From Erodium maritimum (taxonomy: Eukaryota > Streptophyta > Magnoliopsida > Geraniales > Geraniaceae), in assembly GCA_963921825.1 (NCBI GenBank), contig OY997592.1, positions 34,652,252 through 34,716,251 on the forward strand: 64,000 nt of DNA. The letters run 5' to 3'. The notes beneath the pieces are model-generated. The model was not told the origin of the DNA and searched no databases. It saw only the letters and a program-made list of their open reading frames with translations. Numbering within the stretch: the first letter of the stretch is position 1; every line of letters starts with the position of its first letter. This document shows positions 21,311-34,889 of this stretch, piece after piece. Position numbers and translations under genes: made by a program.

Positions 21311-24300
21311 TCAGGATATCGGAGATAAAAGGATAATGACAGGGACGACGGAAAGGTTAGAATCGACAGGGTCGCTTCGTTATGCAGTGTCAGGCAATAT
21401 CGAAGTTTCGTTAGTTGCCACTTAAATAGGATCAAGTAAAATGAGATTTTACGTTGATCTATTGACATGCATAAACCTAAGGGTCATACCGGAGGATGAA
21501 ACTCATTGACACATTTATGGAGAATGGCCAAAAGGGAGTTGTCTTGGGACATGACCAAAACTGGGTTTTGGGTCATGTGCCCGTAAGTGAATAGAACTTT
21601 ACGGATCGAGACAAGGCTTGGAGTCTTGGGATTGATCGCGTCGGATAATGTTGGACATTTCCGATATGGAAGGCTTGGAGGCGATGAGCGAATCACGGGA
21701 CCTCGTTGGAAATGGCCACGGGCCATGTTCCAAGAGGCCCATGAAAGCCCCATGCAACCAAGACCCATGGAACTAATTAATCAAGTCTTGATTAATTAGT
21801 ACTAAGTAAGCAAGACAAGGATTAAGGTGTTGGTGATTCACCACCTAACCCAATCTTGTCTTGCCATACTTTGTCCTATTTACACCTTACTTGACACCAT
21901 ACTTGTCTCATGCCTTTAGTTGGACAAGTATGGGTTTTGTTATGTTTAAGTCATCTTTTTTCAACATAATAAAAACAAGACAAGAATAGGAAACACAACT
22001 TCTCTCCCCCTTCCCTTGCAATTTCGGGTTTGGCAAGCTCCCACCTCCATGTTTGTGTTCTTGAGTCCTCAAAGAGAAGAACTATGTGGCTTTGATTCCC
22101 ATGTGGATACATAGGCGTCTTGGAGACTGAAGCCAATCATTCGTTACCCGGTGTTCTTGTTTTGGTAAGAACTAGTGCTGAATTTTTCTCTTGTGAATCC
22201 ATTCTTTGTTAGTTGTTTCATGGTTTTAATCGTCTCTTGGTTTTCCTTGATTTTCCGCTGCGAGTTGGTTCATCTCCAACCCTACCTCTAGAGACCCAAC
22301 AGTGGTATCAGAGCCGTGCTACCTTCGGGATTCACAAGACGGTGTTCAAAGTTTCGGTTTTGCTTGAAAGTTTCGTTTTTGGCATGTTGTTTAGCTAAAT
22401 TGTTTGATAACATGTTTTAAATTCTTGTTTATGGATTTAATTCATGTAAAATGAAATTTTGAAAATTATTTCAAATCTGGAAATTTTGAAAAAAAAATTG
22501 ATTTTTCGGGTCTCGGGAGCCGAAACCGGGACCGAACGGGGCTCCGTTGGACGGAGCTAGGCCAAGCATGACCATTGGATGGTTGATATGCCAAGGCTAA
22601 ACCGCTTTGTTAGTTATGACGAGTTTGGAACCGTCATGACGAACTCGAAGATCAAATGTTCAAATGTTTCATTTTTGAACGGTTTCGATAAACCGAGCAT
22701 CAAAAAAATTCAAAACTTGGCTATTAAATAAAACCGGAAAATCACATGATGTTTGATAACATGCTTGTTTGATAACACGATGTGTGATGTGATGTTGGCA
22801 TGGTGTACTTTATAGCCCCGAGCTCGTTTTAATTATTTATCGTTTTTCACGGCCTGCGAGCCGTTAAAGTTAGTGTGTAATTATTCTTTCAAGGTGTGGT
22901 CGTCGAACCACTTGTTTGTAATATTTATTTATTCCCGACTTGCGAGTCGTGTATTAAATTGTAATATTTTGCTCAAGACGAAGAAAGGGCGAAAAGTTCA
23001 TTTGGTGGCTTTTCGGGTGTTGACATCGGCTTGGAGTTGATGGAGCTCATGAAGCTAGTGGGAGTTAGTTTAGGGGGCTATTATGTGCACATTTATCGCT
23101 TTATGCTTGGTTTAGTTTATGCATGATTAATTCTATGTGTTTTAGAATTGCATGCTTAACTTTATTTACCGAGCATATCACCTCACATGCACAGATAAAA
23201 TTGGAATTTTAATCCTTGTGTGTGAGCCCTTAGAATCGTCATTACATTGGATGTAGTTGATGGGTTAGAAGGAAGAATTACATTGGATGTAATTGGAGAC
23301 ATCATTACATTTGGAATGTAGTTGATGTGCTCATCACATCTAGGATGTGCCAAAAGTTTTAAACACAACTGGACAAGTAAAAACGGGTCATGTCCTATAC
23401 CTCCCAAATTCTCAACACCTTACTACCTCCCCGTCCTATGGGTGTCGTGCGCCTTAGCGGAGCATCCGTGGGAAAGCGGGGTAGTAGGTTTGGACGACAT
23501 ATGTGGGTGTCGTGCGCCTTAGCGGAGCACTTACATAGTGGCGGGTCATAGTTGAAAATCGGTGGACCCGACTACGATTCTCAGCTAGGGTTGAGCTAGG
23601 GTATCAGATAGGGTAAGCCGTGTACTTAAGTACATACCCTAGCCAAGAGTCACATTGGATGTGATTGGACGGGGTCCTACCTACATAGCTCGATTGAGTG
23701 GTGAGCCTTCGTTCAGCTTGATCGAGTGAATCAAGGATCTAGGTTTTAGATTCTAAAGGTATAGAATCGATTGTTGGTGTTAAATCTTGATCTTCATAAA
23801 ATTTATTCAGTTTACTGATTGAATTTTATTTGTTGTAGATCCAATGGCAAATTCAGCGAACAATAATAGTTTGTCATTAAAACCCATTCTTGACAGGGTC
23901 AAACTAAATTGGACAAACTATTTGGACTGATACAGAATTTTGAGGATAGTCCTCAAGTCTGAACGCAAAGAACATGTCCTTGACAAGGCTGTCTCTAAGA
24001 CCACATCAGAGTTACATGAAGTGTCATTAACTGCTGAGAAGAATATCAGGGATTTGGGACCCAAGGATATTCTGATGGTCAACAAGGGAATTAAAAGTGG
24101 CAAGGGCGGGGCCCATGCGCACTTGGCAGGAAGATGAGACACCTGAGAATGTCTGCTTCTACTGCCAACAGCCTTGTCATTGGAACCGGGATTACAGGAA
24201 GTTCACGGCTGATCTGAAGAAGGGCAGTGGGACTGCGCCTTCATCAAATAGCCTGGATGATCTGAAGAAGGGCAATAGGACTGCGCCTTCATCAGGAAAC

Positions 24301-27300
24301 CTGGATGATCTAAGGAAGGGCGGTGGGACTGTGCCTTCATCCGGTATTAACTCTATAGAGCTACATCTCTCTACTTCCAAAGATTCATGGGTATTAGATA
24401 TCTGGACTTAATCTCACACATGCACTAATATATGGTGGCTGAAAGTAGGAGTGGTTTGGAAAGCACGAAGTGGACCTCAGAGTTGTGGCAACTGTTGTGG
24501 GATCCATGAGTCTTGCTTTGCCAAGTGGCCCTGTCTTAGTATTGTATAATGTATATTGCATACCTACTTTTAGTAGGAATATTATATTTGTATCCGTGTT
24601 TGACAAGGAAGGATATAATGTTAATATTGGAAATGAAGTTTTCAATGTTCTATGCAATGATATGTTTTATACAAGTACTGACTTGGTTGGAGGATCGTAC
24701 ATATTAGATATGGGTAACAATGCCTCAAGTTCTATATATTACGTTAATACGAAGAGGTCTAAATCCAACGATTTAAACCTAACTCTGTTATGGCACTGTT
24801 ATTTGGGCCGCATAAACAAAAAGCGCCTATCAGCACTTCAGAAGTGCGGGCTTTCAGGTTCATTCGAATTCCATTCGATCGATAGGTGCAAGGTTTGTTT
24901 GATGGGCAAAATGACTAAAGTGCCCTTTATCGATCGCGATGAAAGGGCGGGTGAATTATTGGGGCCGATACACTCGAATGTGTGTAGACCAATAAGTTCA
25001 CTTGCCAGGAGGGGTTTTAGCTACTTTATCACATTTACTGATCATTACAGTAAATATGGTTATGTCTATTCGGTGAGACATAAGTCTGAAACTTTTGATA
25101 AATTCAAAGAGTTTAAGACTAAAGTAGAAAACCGGCTCGACAAAGGTATTAAGGCACTTCGATTGGATCGAGGTGGAAAATACTTGACCACAAAGTTATT
25201 AGATCATCTAAAAGAGAATGGGATCCTTTTGGAATGGACTCCTCCTGGGACACTGTACTTGATAGGTGTAGCCAAACGGAGAAATCTGACATTATTAGAC
25301 AATGGTCCGTTCCATGACTAGTTAGACTGATCTCCCAATCTCTTTCTGGGGTTATGCTCTAGAGACGACCACATTCATAGTGAATCGGGCTTCGACGAAG
25401 GGTGTGGAAGGGACACCATTTTAAAAATGGTACGAGATGATGCCCACTTTGTCCTTCCTAAAGATTTGTGGTTGCGAGGCTTTTGTGAAACATTTGGTTT
25501 CGACTAAGCTTGAACCAAAATCTGAGATATGCACCTTCGTGTGGTATCCCAAAGCAACAAGGGGATACTACTTCTACAATCCCAGTGAGAACATGGTGTT
25601 CGTCGCTTGGGGTGGGGTCTTTATGGAAAAGGAGTTTTGTTTCCAAAGACGTCATTGGGAGGACTGTACATCTCGAAGAAATTCAGGATGGTACATATCT
25701 GTCTAAACCAATTGACAACCCAGTAGAAAGGAGCCAGAGATTGACGTAGAGTAAGAACCAATTCCTGTTACAATTCCGGAAGGTCCAAGGCGATTTGAAA
25801 TGATCAATCTTCCACCTCCAAGATATGGTATCCGGAGGTGACAATGAAGTCATGATGGATCATGATGCCCCAGCCACCTTTCAGGAAGTCGTGGATAGGC
25901 CCGACTCCGAGTTATGGCTGGGAGCCATGAGGGAGGAAATGCAATTCATGTCGGACAACTGAGTCTGGGAAATGGTTGATCCTATCAATGGTGTGAGGAC
26001 CATCGGATGCAAATGGATCTTCAAGGTGAAGATGGACATGGACGGAAACCCTCTGACCTACAAAGCTCAACTGGTGGCGAAAGCTTATAGGCAGATCCAA
26101 TGGATTGACTATGAGGAAACCTTCTCCCTAGTGGCTATGGTCAAAATCGATCCAAATTCTTCTTGACATAACTGTGTATCATAATTACGAGATATGGCAA
26201 GTGGATGTCAAAACCGCTTTCCTAAATGGAAATTTGACTGAGTACGTTTGTATGTCTCGGCCCAAAGGTTTTGACGATCCTAAGAATAAAGGAAAGATTT
26301 ATAAGTTGTTGAAATCCATTTATGGATTGAAACGAACTTCTCGGAGTTGGATCCTTTGTTTTGATGAAGTTGTAATTGGATTTGGCTTAATCAAGAACGA
26401 GGATGAATCTTGCGTTTATAAGAAGGCTAGTGGGAGCAAGATTACCTTTCTGGTTCTCATTGAAAACGACATCCCAACCTTGCACGATACTAAAGCTTGG
26501 TTGAGGAAGTGTTTTTCAATAAAGGACTTAGGCGATGCTTCTTATATCTTAAGGATTAAGATATGTAGAGAGCGCACCAAGAGGGTCTTGGATTTAAGTC
26601 AGGGAACCTATGTGAACAAGGCATTGAGTAGGTTCTTAATGCTCGATTCAAAGAAAGGACTCTTACCCACTAGTCATGGCATTCATCTCAGCAAGACTCA
26701 GTGTCCTAAGACACCTGATGAGCTGAAAAGGATGATGAGAATCATATGCGCCTGGGGGAAGGATCGATCATATATGCCATGACATGTATGAGACCGGACG
26801 TCTCGTAAGCCTTATGTTGTACCAGTAGACATCGGTCTAACCCGGGGGAAAGATGATGATGAACTAGTCGTCGAAGGATGAGTAGACGCTAGTTTTCCAA
26901 GATAAATCCAGATGACTTTAGAAGCCAGTCAGGATATGTGTTTATGCTGAATGACAGAGCTTTAGCTGGGAGAGCGTAAAGCAAGATACCATTGCCGAAT
27001 CTACAATAGAGGCCAAGTACATGGATGCTGCAGAGGCAGCTAAGGAGGCTATGTAGATTTGGAAATTCACGGCCGGGTTGGGTGTAATTAAAAACCCATC
27101 CAGCCCAGTGAATCCATTTTGCGACAACACAAGGGCCATTGCGCAAGCTAAAAGACCAGATCGCATAACAAATCCAAACATGTATTATGGCGTATCCACC
27201 TCATCAGAGAAATACTGAACCGAGGTGAAGTGAAGATAACCTATATTGCAACGGATGATAACATAGCCAACCCTTTGACTAAGGCACTGTCGCTGCCTAA

Positions 27301-29161
27301 ACATGTTAGACATGTAAAGTCGATGGGTTTAGATTGGAACTAGAGCAAGTGGGAGATTGTTAGTCTTAATGCCCGTAGTTCAATCCTAAATGTCCAAATA
27401 TATATATCATCGTTAGCAATAAAATTAAAGCGGCTTTATATTACTTATGTGTTGGAGTAATATATCGATGTGTGCTCTGATATATGTCCACAATGCGAAT
27501 AGAACCATAGATCGAGATAGATCACACTCGATGGGTCCCTAGTCAACAAAGCTTCACTAGAAGCGACTAGTATGAAAGATGGCTCTTTATGGCTTACGTT
27601 CTGTTAGTCATTGGAATGGGATTCCGGAGTCTGATCATAGATATCATGTGGGACATGATATTGGACGACCCGCCCTGAATATGTGCCATAGATTAAGTCA
27701 TGAACATATTCAGTGTTGTAGCTTGTCATGTATCCTTAGACCAAGGAGTCTTTGTGATCGCTATGTAGTCAACAACTGAGTTTGACCTGAGCCTAACGTT
27801 GTCCGTAACAGGGCTTCCATAACGGCCAGGATTGGCTTGGGGACGGGCTACATGAGTGACTCGAAAGACGGCTAAGGGATTTATCCTCATACTAAGGTAT
27901 GGGAAAGATATCGGTTCTCGGCCGCTTGATCGAGAGTGACTGAAAGAATAGCATGGCCATGCACATGATACTGGGTATCATATCTTCAGTCATCTCACAT
28001 ATCAAGGAACAGGGATTGAGAATATTAAGGATGACGGCTCTATGCCTTATCTCAATCAGGATATCGGAGATAAAAGGATAATGACAGGGACGACGGAAAG
28101 GTTAGAATCGACAGGGTCGATTCGTTATGCAGTGTCAGGCAATATTAAAGTCTCGTTAGTTGCCACTTAAATAGGATCAAGTAAAATGGGATTTTACGTT
28201 GATCTATTGACATGCATAAACCTAAGGGTCATACCGGAGGATGAAATTCATTGACACATTTATGGAGAATGACCAAAAGGGAGTTGTCTCGGGACATGAC
28301 CAAAACTGGGTTTTGGGTCATGTGACCGTAAGTGAATAGGACTTTACAGATCGAGACAAGGCTTGGAGTCTTGGGATTGATCGCGTCGGATAATGTTGGA
28401 CATTTCCGGTATGGAAGGCTTGGAGGCGATGAGCGAATCACGGGACCTCGTTGGAAATGGCCATGGGCCATGTTCCTAGAGGCCCATGAAAGGATCGAGA
28501 CAAGGCTTGGAGTCTTGGGATTGATCGCGTCGGATAATGTTGGACATTTCCGGTATGGAAGGCTTGGAGGCGATGAGCGAATCACGGGACCTCGTTGGAA
28601 ATGGCCACGGGCCATGTTCCAAGAGGCCCATGGAACTAATTAATCAAGTCTTGATTAATTAGTACTAAGTAAGCAAGACAAGGATTAAGGTGTTGGTGAT
28701 TCACCACCTAACCCAATCTTGTCTTGCCATACTTTGTCCTATTTACACCTTACTTGATACCATACTTGTCTCATGCCTTTAGTTGGACAGGTATGGGTTT
28801 TGTTATGTTTAAGTCATCTTTTTTCAACATAACAAAAACAAGACAAGAATAGGAAACACAACTTCTCTCCCCCTTCCCTTGCATTTTGGGTTTGGCAAGC
28901 TCCCGCCTCCATGTTTGTGTTCTTGAGTCCTCAAAGAGAAGAACTACGTGGCTTTGATTCCCATGTGGATATGTAGGCGTCTTGGAGACTCAAGCCAATC
29001 ATTCGTTACCCGGTGTTCTTGTTTTGGTAAGAACTAGTGCTGAATTTTTCTCTTGTGAATCCATTCTTTGTTAGTTGTTTCATGGTTTTAATCGTCTCTT
29101 GGTTTTCCTTGATTTTCCGCTGCGAGTTGGTTCATCTCCAACCCTACCTCGAGACCCAACA
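21311..29161 (+). mobile_element. Broken Ty1/copia retrotransposon
   Basis: Parts in order: partial 5' LTR (21311-22301), PBS GTGGTATCAGAGC (22302-22314), leader, gag from about 23844 (MANSANNNSLSLKPILDRVK), a zinc-knuckle remnant (CFYCQQPCHWNRDYRKF, about 24145), three 57-bp direct units (24200-24350), integrase (LWHCYLGRINKKRLSALQ and the zinc-binding and core segment to about 25320), reverse transcriptase with VDVKTAFLNGNL (26174-26782), RNase H remnant, polypurine tract AGCAAGTGGGAGAT (27344-27357) and 3' LTR (27358-29161). The gene order with integrase before RT defines copia. The element is broken in several places and is a fossil. It shares its family with 1695-4412. Confidence 0.85.
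27358..29161 (+). repeat. Copia 3' LTR with an internal duplication
   Basis: Starts TGTTAGTCTTAATG after the polypurine tract and ends GACCCAACA against the MURA remnant. A block of about 143 bp starting GATCGAGACAAGGCTTGG is present twice in tandem (about 28351-28494 and 28495-28627). The 5' LTR fragment at 21311-22301 and the copy at 1695-3382 each have it once. Confidence 0.8.
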
Positions 29162-31505
29162 CTACCGCGTTTTACTTCAAAGTCTGGAGGAAGAACCTCC
29201 ATAAGAGCTTGACGATCAACTTCATCAATATTCCACTCTGATTCTCGTAACACTGGGTACACGGTTTTAGAATATGCTTCAACCCTTTTTTGTATCATGT
29301 ATTATTCCGAGCACAACTCATAAAGATTTATCCTAGCATGCTCACAACACACTAAGGCATGAGCACAAGGAATTTTGTCAACGTCAAACTTCCGGCAACT
29401 GCATTGCTTCATCCCCATATGAACCAAACGATCATTGTATTCACACATCACCCGATACTCGTCGTGTCTGTTCAGTGCTATTATTTGCATCTCCTTCCCT
29501 AGCTTGTTCCTTGCATAAATGATTTTCTCTATCTTTGGAGTTACAATTTGGGACGGTAACTTGTTCATCACATTCACACGTAGGATGAACCAATAGGTAA
29601 CCGTTTTCTGCATGTTGTTCAACAACTCTATAATAGGCGACTTTCTCTCTTCTCGTATTACATTGTTGATAGACTCAACACCGTTCATTGTCATGATATT
29701 GTATCGCGGGCCTAAGAAGTGAAATCTCGCCCATTGGTGACGTTATATGTTTGTTGTCTCTAGATATTCCGCCGCCTTGGGGTACATTTATTTCAATTCT
29801 TCTTACTTATCATTGAACCTCTCTATTGTGTACGCATCGGCAACATCTTGGAATAACTTCGATAATTTGTTTCTAGGCTTACCCCTATGATGATCTCGGA
29901 CATTTTGGGTCAGATGCCACCTACAATGGCCATGTTGGGATTTTAGGTAGAGGGCCGATACTCCATTGATGATACTTCTATTTCTATTAGAAAGGATAAC
30001 AAAGTCCTCCTCGTCCGAGATCTCCGGCCTCAACTTTTCGAAGAACCATCTCCATGAAGCGTCATTCTCCAAGTCAACTACAACCCAAGCAATAAGATAT
30101 TGGTGATGATTACCATCTTCCCCTGTTGCAATTAGCATTCCCCTTTATACTTTGTTTTCAACCACGTACCATCTACTGCGATCACTTTTCTCAAGGCAAA
30201 GTTAAATCCCTCAATGCATGGCCGATATGCTACGAAAACATATTTAAATCTACTCTCCGCATCCACCTCCAACTGAGTTACTGCGCCTACATTCATCTTT
30301 TGAACCCGGTGCAAACAAACAGGGAGTAATCCATAACTTAAATCAGGGTCCCCTACAAGTTTAATCATCGCCAGTGTTTTTGCCTTCCAACATTGCCAGT
30401 ATTTATAAAAGCCTAATTGTCTACCCTCCAACCCCTTTTGAATTGCACGTGGTTTGGGAATATGTTTTCCTTCACTATATTCTTTGACCAACTGACACGC
30501 AATATCTTACATACTCAATTTACCTTTTTCGGAGTTCCGTTCACTGACCAAACAAGTATGTAAAGACTCATAGGTTCTAGTGGAGAAAGTTTCATGCGAT
30601 CCCCGATCTTTTGCTACACGCACTCTCCATCCACAAATAGCACCAACACATTTTGCAATGTATAACGTCTTTGAAGATCTATCACGTCGTATCCAAAAAT
30701 CACCCTTAATTGAAATGTCTTTGAGATACGTCATCACTGCTTTCTTGTTCGGGAACTCTTTACCAAATACTAAATCTGACTCATACCTAAAACCGATCAT
30801 GGTTTGTTCTGCATCCACCGTATCTACCGGAAACTGCTGGTTTCTACAAACATACTCCACCATTTGACCGTTCTCCTCGATATTGTCCAAGCTTACCGGT
30901 GGTGGCGTAGGAGATGATGTTTGTGCTTCTGTATCACGTTCTCTCCGTCGACGCCGAATAACTGGGTTCTCAACATTCTCTGGATTACCTGCAACACTAC
31001 AAATACCAACTTCAAAATAACAGTCATGCCCACCATTGTCATGTTCATCATACTCAACTGCAACAGATTCCGGTACAACTACCACTGTATCATCGTTGAC
31101 CCCCTGTTCAACTTCCACCTTTTTAGCTTCGCCACAAATGGTATCTTTCTTGATCAGCTCTACATATAAGATGGTTCTGGAAACTATATTACTTTTCTCC
31201 AGTACAAAACCCCGAAGAGTCATATCATCTACGATCTTCTCTATTGGGATAACTCCTATAAAATAGAGCATACAAGCTATGAAACTAAGTTTCAGTTCTG
31301 TCTCACTTTCGTTCACCCCGATTCTAGAATACAAGACATCCTTCAATGTCTCTAGTGTTGTATTTTCATCAACAATAAGACTAATACAATCCTCATTTGT
31401 TGATATCCAATTAAACTTCTCATCCTCTAGCTTATATTCCCCACCATAAGTAGCACAGATAAAATTTCACCCATTCTTGTAACAATTACAACCCCATAAG
31501 GACAT
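29162..31505 (-). pseudogene. MURA/MuDR-type transposase, decayed
   Basis: Read right to left. The N-terminal MuDR region starts near ATG 31505, with a stop about 13 codons in, and continues as a long frame at 31346-30507 with an FWIRRDRSSKTLYIAKCVG plant MuDR segment. The catalytic region at 30491-29803 has AVDGTWLKTKYKG for the first Asp. The second motif reads ILSNRNRSI where the family has a DR pair, so the second catalytic Asp is Asn. A CRWHLTQNV motif follows. The SWIM zinc finger CSCRKFDVDKIPCAHAL lies in 29694-29302. The frame is interrupted near 30500, 29800 and 29300, and the C-terminus stops at the copia LTR. A family-length protein would be about 750 residues. Not functional. Confidence 0.8.
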
Positions 31506-32359
31506 ATTACTAATTACGTATATCGTTGTAGAATATGAAAATATCTGTACGGCTCACAACCCAGCCGAACGGTCTTCCAATCGGATGGAATTTCAGTCGT
31601 GCATCTAGATGACATTAAACCAGTAAATATCGTACGGTTGTCGACCGTTCGACCAGCTTGTCTTCAACCTAATTGGCCGAACGGTCCTACTGGTTCAACA
31701 TTTCAGAAAATCCCTAAAACCCCCAAAATACCAATCTAAGCCACCCCATTCCACTTTCCTTTGTTTACTTCACTAAGTTTATACACATTAAACCACCAAA
31801 TATCGTTTTCCCCGTCCTCAATTAGAAGGTCTACTCAAACCTAAAACTGAAATTCATAAAATTCAAAGAGGATGAACTTAGATAACTTACTTGGAGGTTT
31901 TCTTCAATGGCAGACACGAAGAGGACGACGCAAGGGGCTTTGGACGGTGATGGACGGCGCACGGGGAAGGTGGTGGACGGAGGTGAAGATTTTTGGCTAT
32001 GGAGGTCGGGTAGTAAAATGGGTGGCGAGAATGGGGACTGATTTTTAGGGCTATTTTCCAAAAATACAAAAGACTAGAATAGGGAATAACAAAGTTTCAT
32101 TAATTGGGAGGTCTTTTTACAAAACATAACATGAATGAAGGTTTTTTACAATACATTAGTCAACTAAAGCCCTTTTAGAAATTCACCCATGTACATGTCT
32201 CTTTTTCCTAAAGAAAAGCTTGGGGAGACATATGTGATGTGCGACGAGGAGAACAATGGTTGAGAAAGGGAATAAGAAATAAAAAAAAGGTTTAGGGTTT
32301 TAAAATATCGAGGGCAATATGGTCTTTTTTTTAAATACAAGGTCATGTGCGAAGCAGAT

Positions 32360-32509
32360 GAACATTTTCCTTCTAAAAATGGACGGAAAATTAACGTTAG
32401 GTACCAAATTGAAAATAAATGTTTGCCAGAGTATTATAATGCAAAAAAAATAAGCTAGGGTATTATAATGAAAATAAATGTTTCACAAAGTATTAAAATG
32501 GAATTTTCC
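32360..32509 (-). repeat. MULE terminal inverted repeat (right)
   Basis: On the minus strand from 32509: GGAAAATTCCATTTTAATAC, then two TTTGCATTATAATAC-like units. It mirrors 9547-9690. The flanking 9 bp (TAAATTTTA) show no clear duplicate at the left end. Confidence 0.6.
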
Positions 32510-33367
32510 TAAATTTTAATGATGAAATATTTCTTCGACTTGTACATTGGATTTTTTTTAAATGGATCTATAAACATGCATATGCTAAGAAACGCTTAAA
32601 ACATTTTGACTTAATACTTGAATTATCGATCGATCTTTAGATCTCTGTCTTAAAGAAATGAAAAAATATTATATCCTGAAGTACCGTATCTAAAGTTGAG
32701 ATTTTGTTTACTTATTTTAACATACAAGGTCTCATACAAAATTTACGGTAATGTGCTCGCCAGTTTGCGCTCAGAAGAAACTAACATATATTGAAATGAA
32801 ATTATATCCCATCAAGGGGCTTTTCCCATATTATTATGTTTGAGACGACAATTTTTAGTGTTTTGGTTGCTACCCATCAGTTGTTCATGAGATTGACGTT
32901 AACTGAAATCATATAGTACATATCATGTAGGTTTGTTCTCTGGAATTTTGGCAACGTCATTTTTTAGGAAAGTCGGTGTACAAGATAGTATGAGTCGACT
33001 TAGAAAGCAACTGAGATCACTCAGTCAGATTTCAAGGGGAGCCTGTTATTTCATACGTTGAATTCCTTTTCCCTTATTCAGGTACTGTCCCACGAGGTTT
33101 TCATAGGAAGGTTTTTGACGGGACAGTTGTTATGCACGTCCAACACACCACAATTGAGTGAATGGAAGACACACTCTACTCGGTAAGGCCTTGCTGACAT
33201 CCACTTTTGAGAAGTTAGTATTTAGGATCAGGATGTGTCAACTCAACTAGTAACTGAAGTAACCCGTCAGCCATCAAGAGGAATAACGATCAGAGGGAGA
33301 AAGAACCGTGTGTTTTACTCTTCTCCCCTTCTTCAAGTTTTGTCCCACTGAATTTTATTGAAAATGA
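32510..33367. other. Intergenic stretch, nothing recognised
   Basis: AT-rich single-copy-looking DNA with no open frame of note and no repeat I can place. It separates the MULE end from the LINE cluster. Confidence 0.4.
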
Positions 33368-33384
33368 TTTTAAGGAGACAACTT

Positions 33385-34872
33385 TTTTTTTTGAAACGAG
33401 TATAGAGGTATTGTATTACTGTAAAACAACAACTTTACAGGGTAGGACATAGCTGTCCAGGATTCCATATATTTGTCCCGATCGACCGTGGTCCATCAGG
33501 CGCTCATGGATCCATAAAAATAGTCTGCTTTGAATCGCAAATCCGAACTTAGGAGTTCCTCTTACCGACATTTCAAAAATACTAAGACCCAAAGTCCTAA
33601 CCCTAGCTATCCAAATATTTATTCGACCTAAAACATAATAAAAAACAAGAAATAATGCCTTTGGTGCAGATTTCTCGAGACTCCCCGACAGTAGTATCCC
33701 CGGGTCTGTGGATATAGGTCCCAGTCTGACCAGTCCACCCTTGTCGGGTCCTATCATTCGTCCCGTGGAGGGTCAAGTCCCTTCAACTGCATTCCAGCTG
33801 CTCCTGTATGGACCCCTATCCCCGATGCTTGGCTCTTTGCCGGTCCCAGTGGGACCCTTTGCTCTCCGTCCAGAGGCGACGCCATAGATTGCATTCCCAG
33901 GAGGATGTCTTGTCCCGGACGTCTACCTTTCATTCCCATTCTATTAGTCCAGGGCTGAGGCACGATACTTGGGTTAAATTTATGAAGGCCCCGTAGCTTC
34001 GCCGGGATAGCCTCCTAGGTATAACGCCGGACCGGAGGCCTAAGGGGTTCTGGCTAATGGCCCGGTTGTTCATGTGGGCCCAGTTCCGTCTCCTTAACGA
34101 CATCCGGGTTGATCGGTAACGGTGGTGTGATGCTTGGCCCTGGGACGATCACCGTGACTGTCCTTGATCTCGGGGGTCTCGGAGCACGACGTCTGATCGG
34201 CGGCGGTATACGGTTGGGAACCCTAATAGGGCTCCATTGTTCATAAGGGATCTGAAACACGGGCAGCGGCAGTGGTATACGACTGGAAACCCTAATAGGG
34301 TTCCCTTGTGCAACGTGAATCCGAGCATGGGCAGCGGCGACACATGAGACCCCAGGTTGCTCGCCCCCGCCCCCAGTTGGCCTCTGATCGTGCCCGGTCA
34401 TGCTTGTCCGACGACTCTGTCGCCAGCCGGATGTGGAGGGGTGATCGGCCGAGCCTCATGTCGGTATAGCTCGAGCATGTGCCAACCAGGCACCGAATGA
34501 AGACACCAGGGTGGCCCGCGTAGGTGGTCAGGCAGAGGGTGTTGTAGACGATGATCCTGGACGACGAGCTGGTGCAGCTTCCATCGTCCGAGGCTGGCGG
34601 CTGCTTGGCAGCGATGGGGCGGACCAGACGGACAAGCCAATGGGTACGGGCTCCATGAACGGTCCGGCTGCATTGGGAGCTTGAGGAGAGGAGACAAGAA
34701 ATGAAGGGACACTGTAGGATGAAGATACAAGGCGAACGGAGAAGAGGGATCAGGAACCACAGCGAGCAAGGGGCTGATCGGTTATGGTGGTTGCGCAGCC
34801 CTTAAGTTTATGGAAGGAAACCCTAGAGTTCCAGAGAGAGCGCTTTTGTGAGTAAAACTATACCTGTATTGT
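33385..34872 (-). mobile_element. LINE-type retroposon with perfect 17-bp TSD
   Basis: An exact direct repeat TTTTAAGGAGACAACTT lies at 33368-33384 and 34873-34889. Oligo-T at the left plus a TTGAAACGAGTATAGAGGTA tail is the minus-strand 3' end of a plant LINE. Minus-strand frames at 34398-34769 and 34054-34401 are Pro/Arg rich and GC rich. I see no DUF4283, endonuclease or RT. It is a short (1.49 kb) non-autonomous or internally reduced copy, comparable in design to 9754-11124. Confidence 0.7.
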
Positions 34873-34889
34873 TTTTAAGGAGACAACTT

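Larger units (their letters stand above)
29162..32509 (-). mobile_element. Mutator-like element (MULE), right part with MURA transposase and TIR
   Basis: A decayed MURA reading frame (29162-31505) is preceded on the minus strand by about 850 bp of 5' region and then a TIR (32360-32509). A similar inverted sequence lies at 9547-9690. If those are the two ends, the MULE holds about 14 kb of later LTR insertions plus a LINE and a Harbinger element, and its own DNA would total about 5 kb, a usual MULE size. The left border at 29162 is a copia LTR that abuts the MURA frame. Confidence 0.7.
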
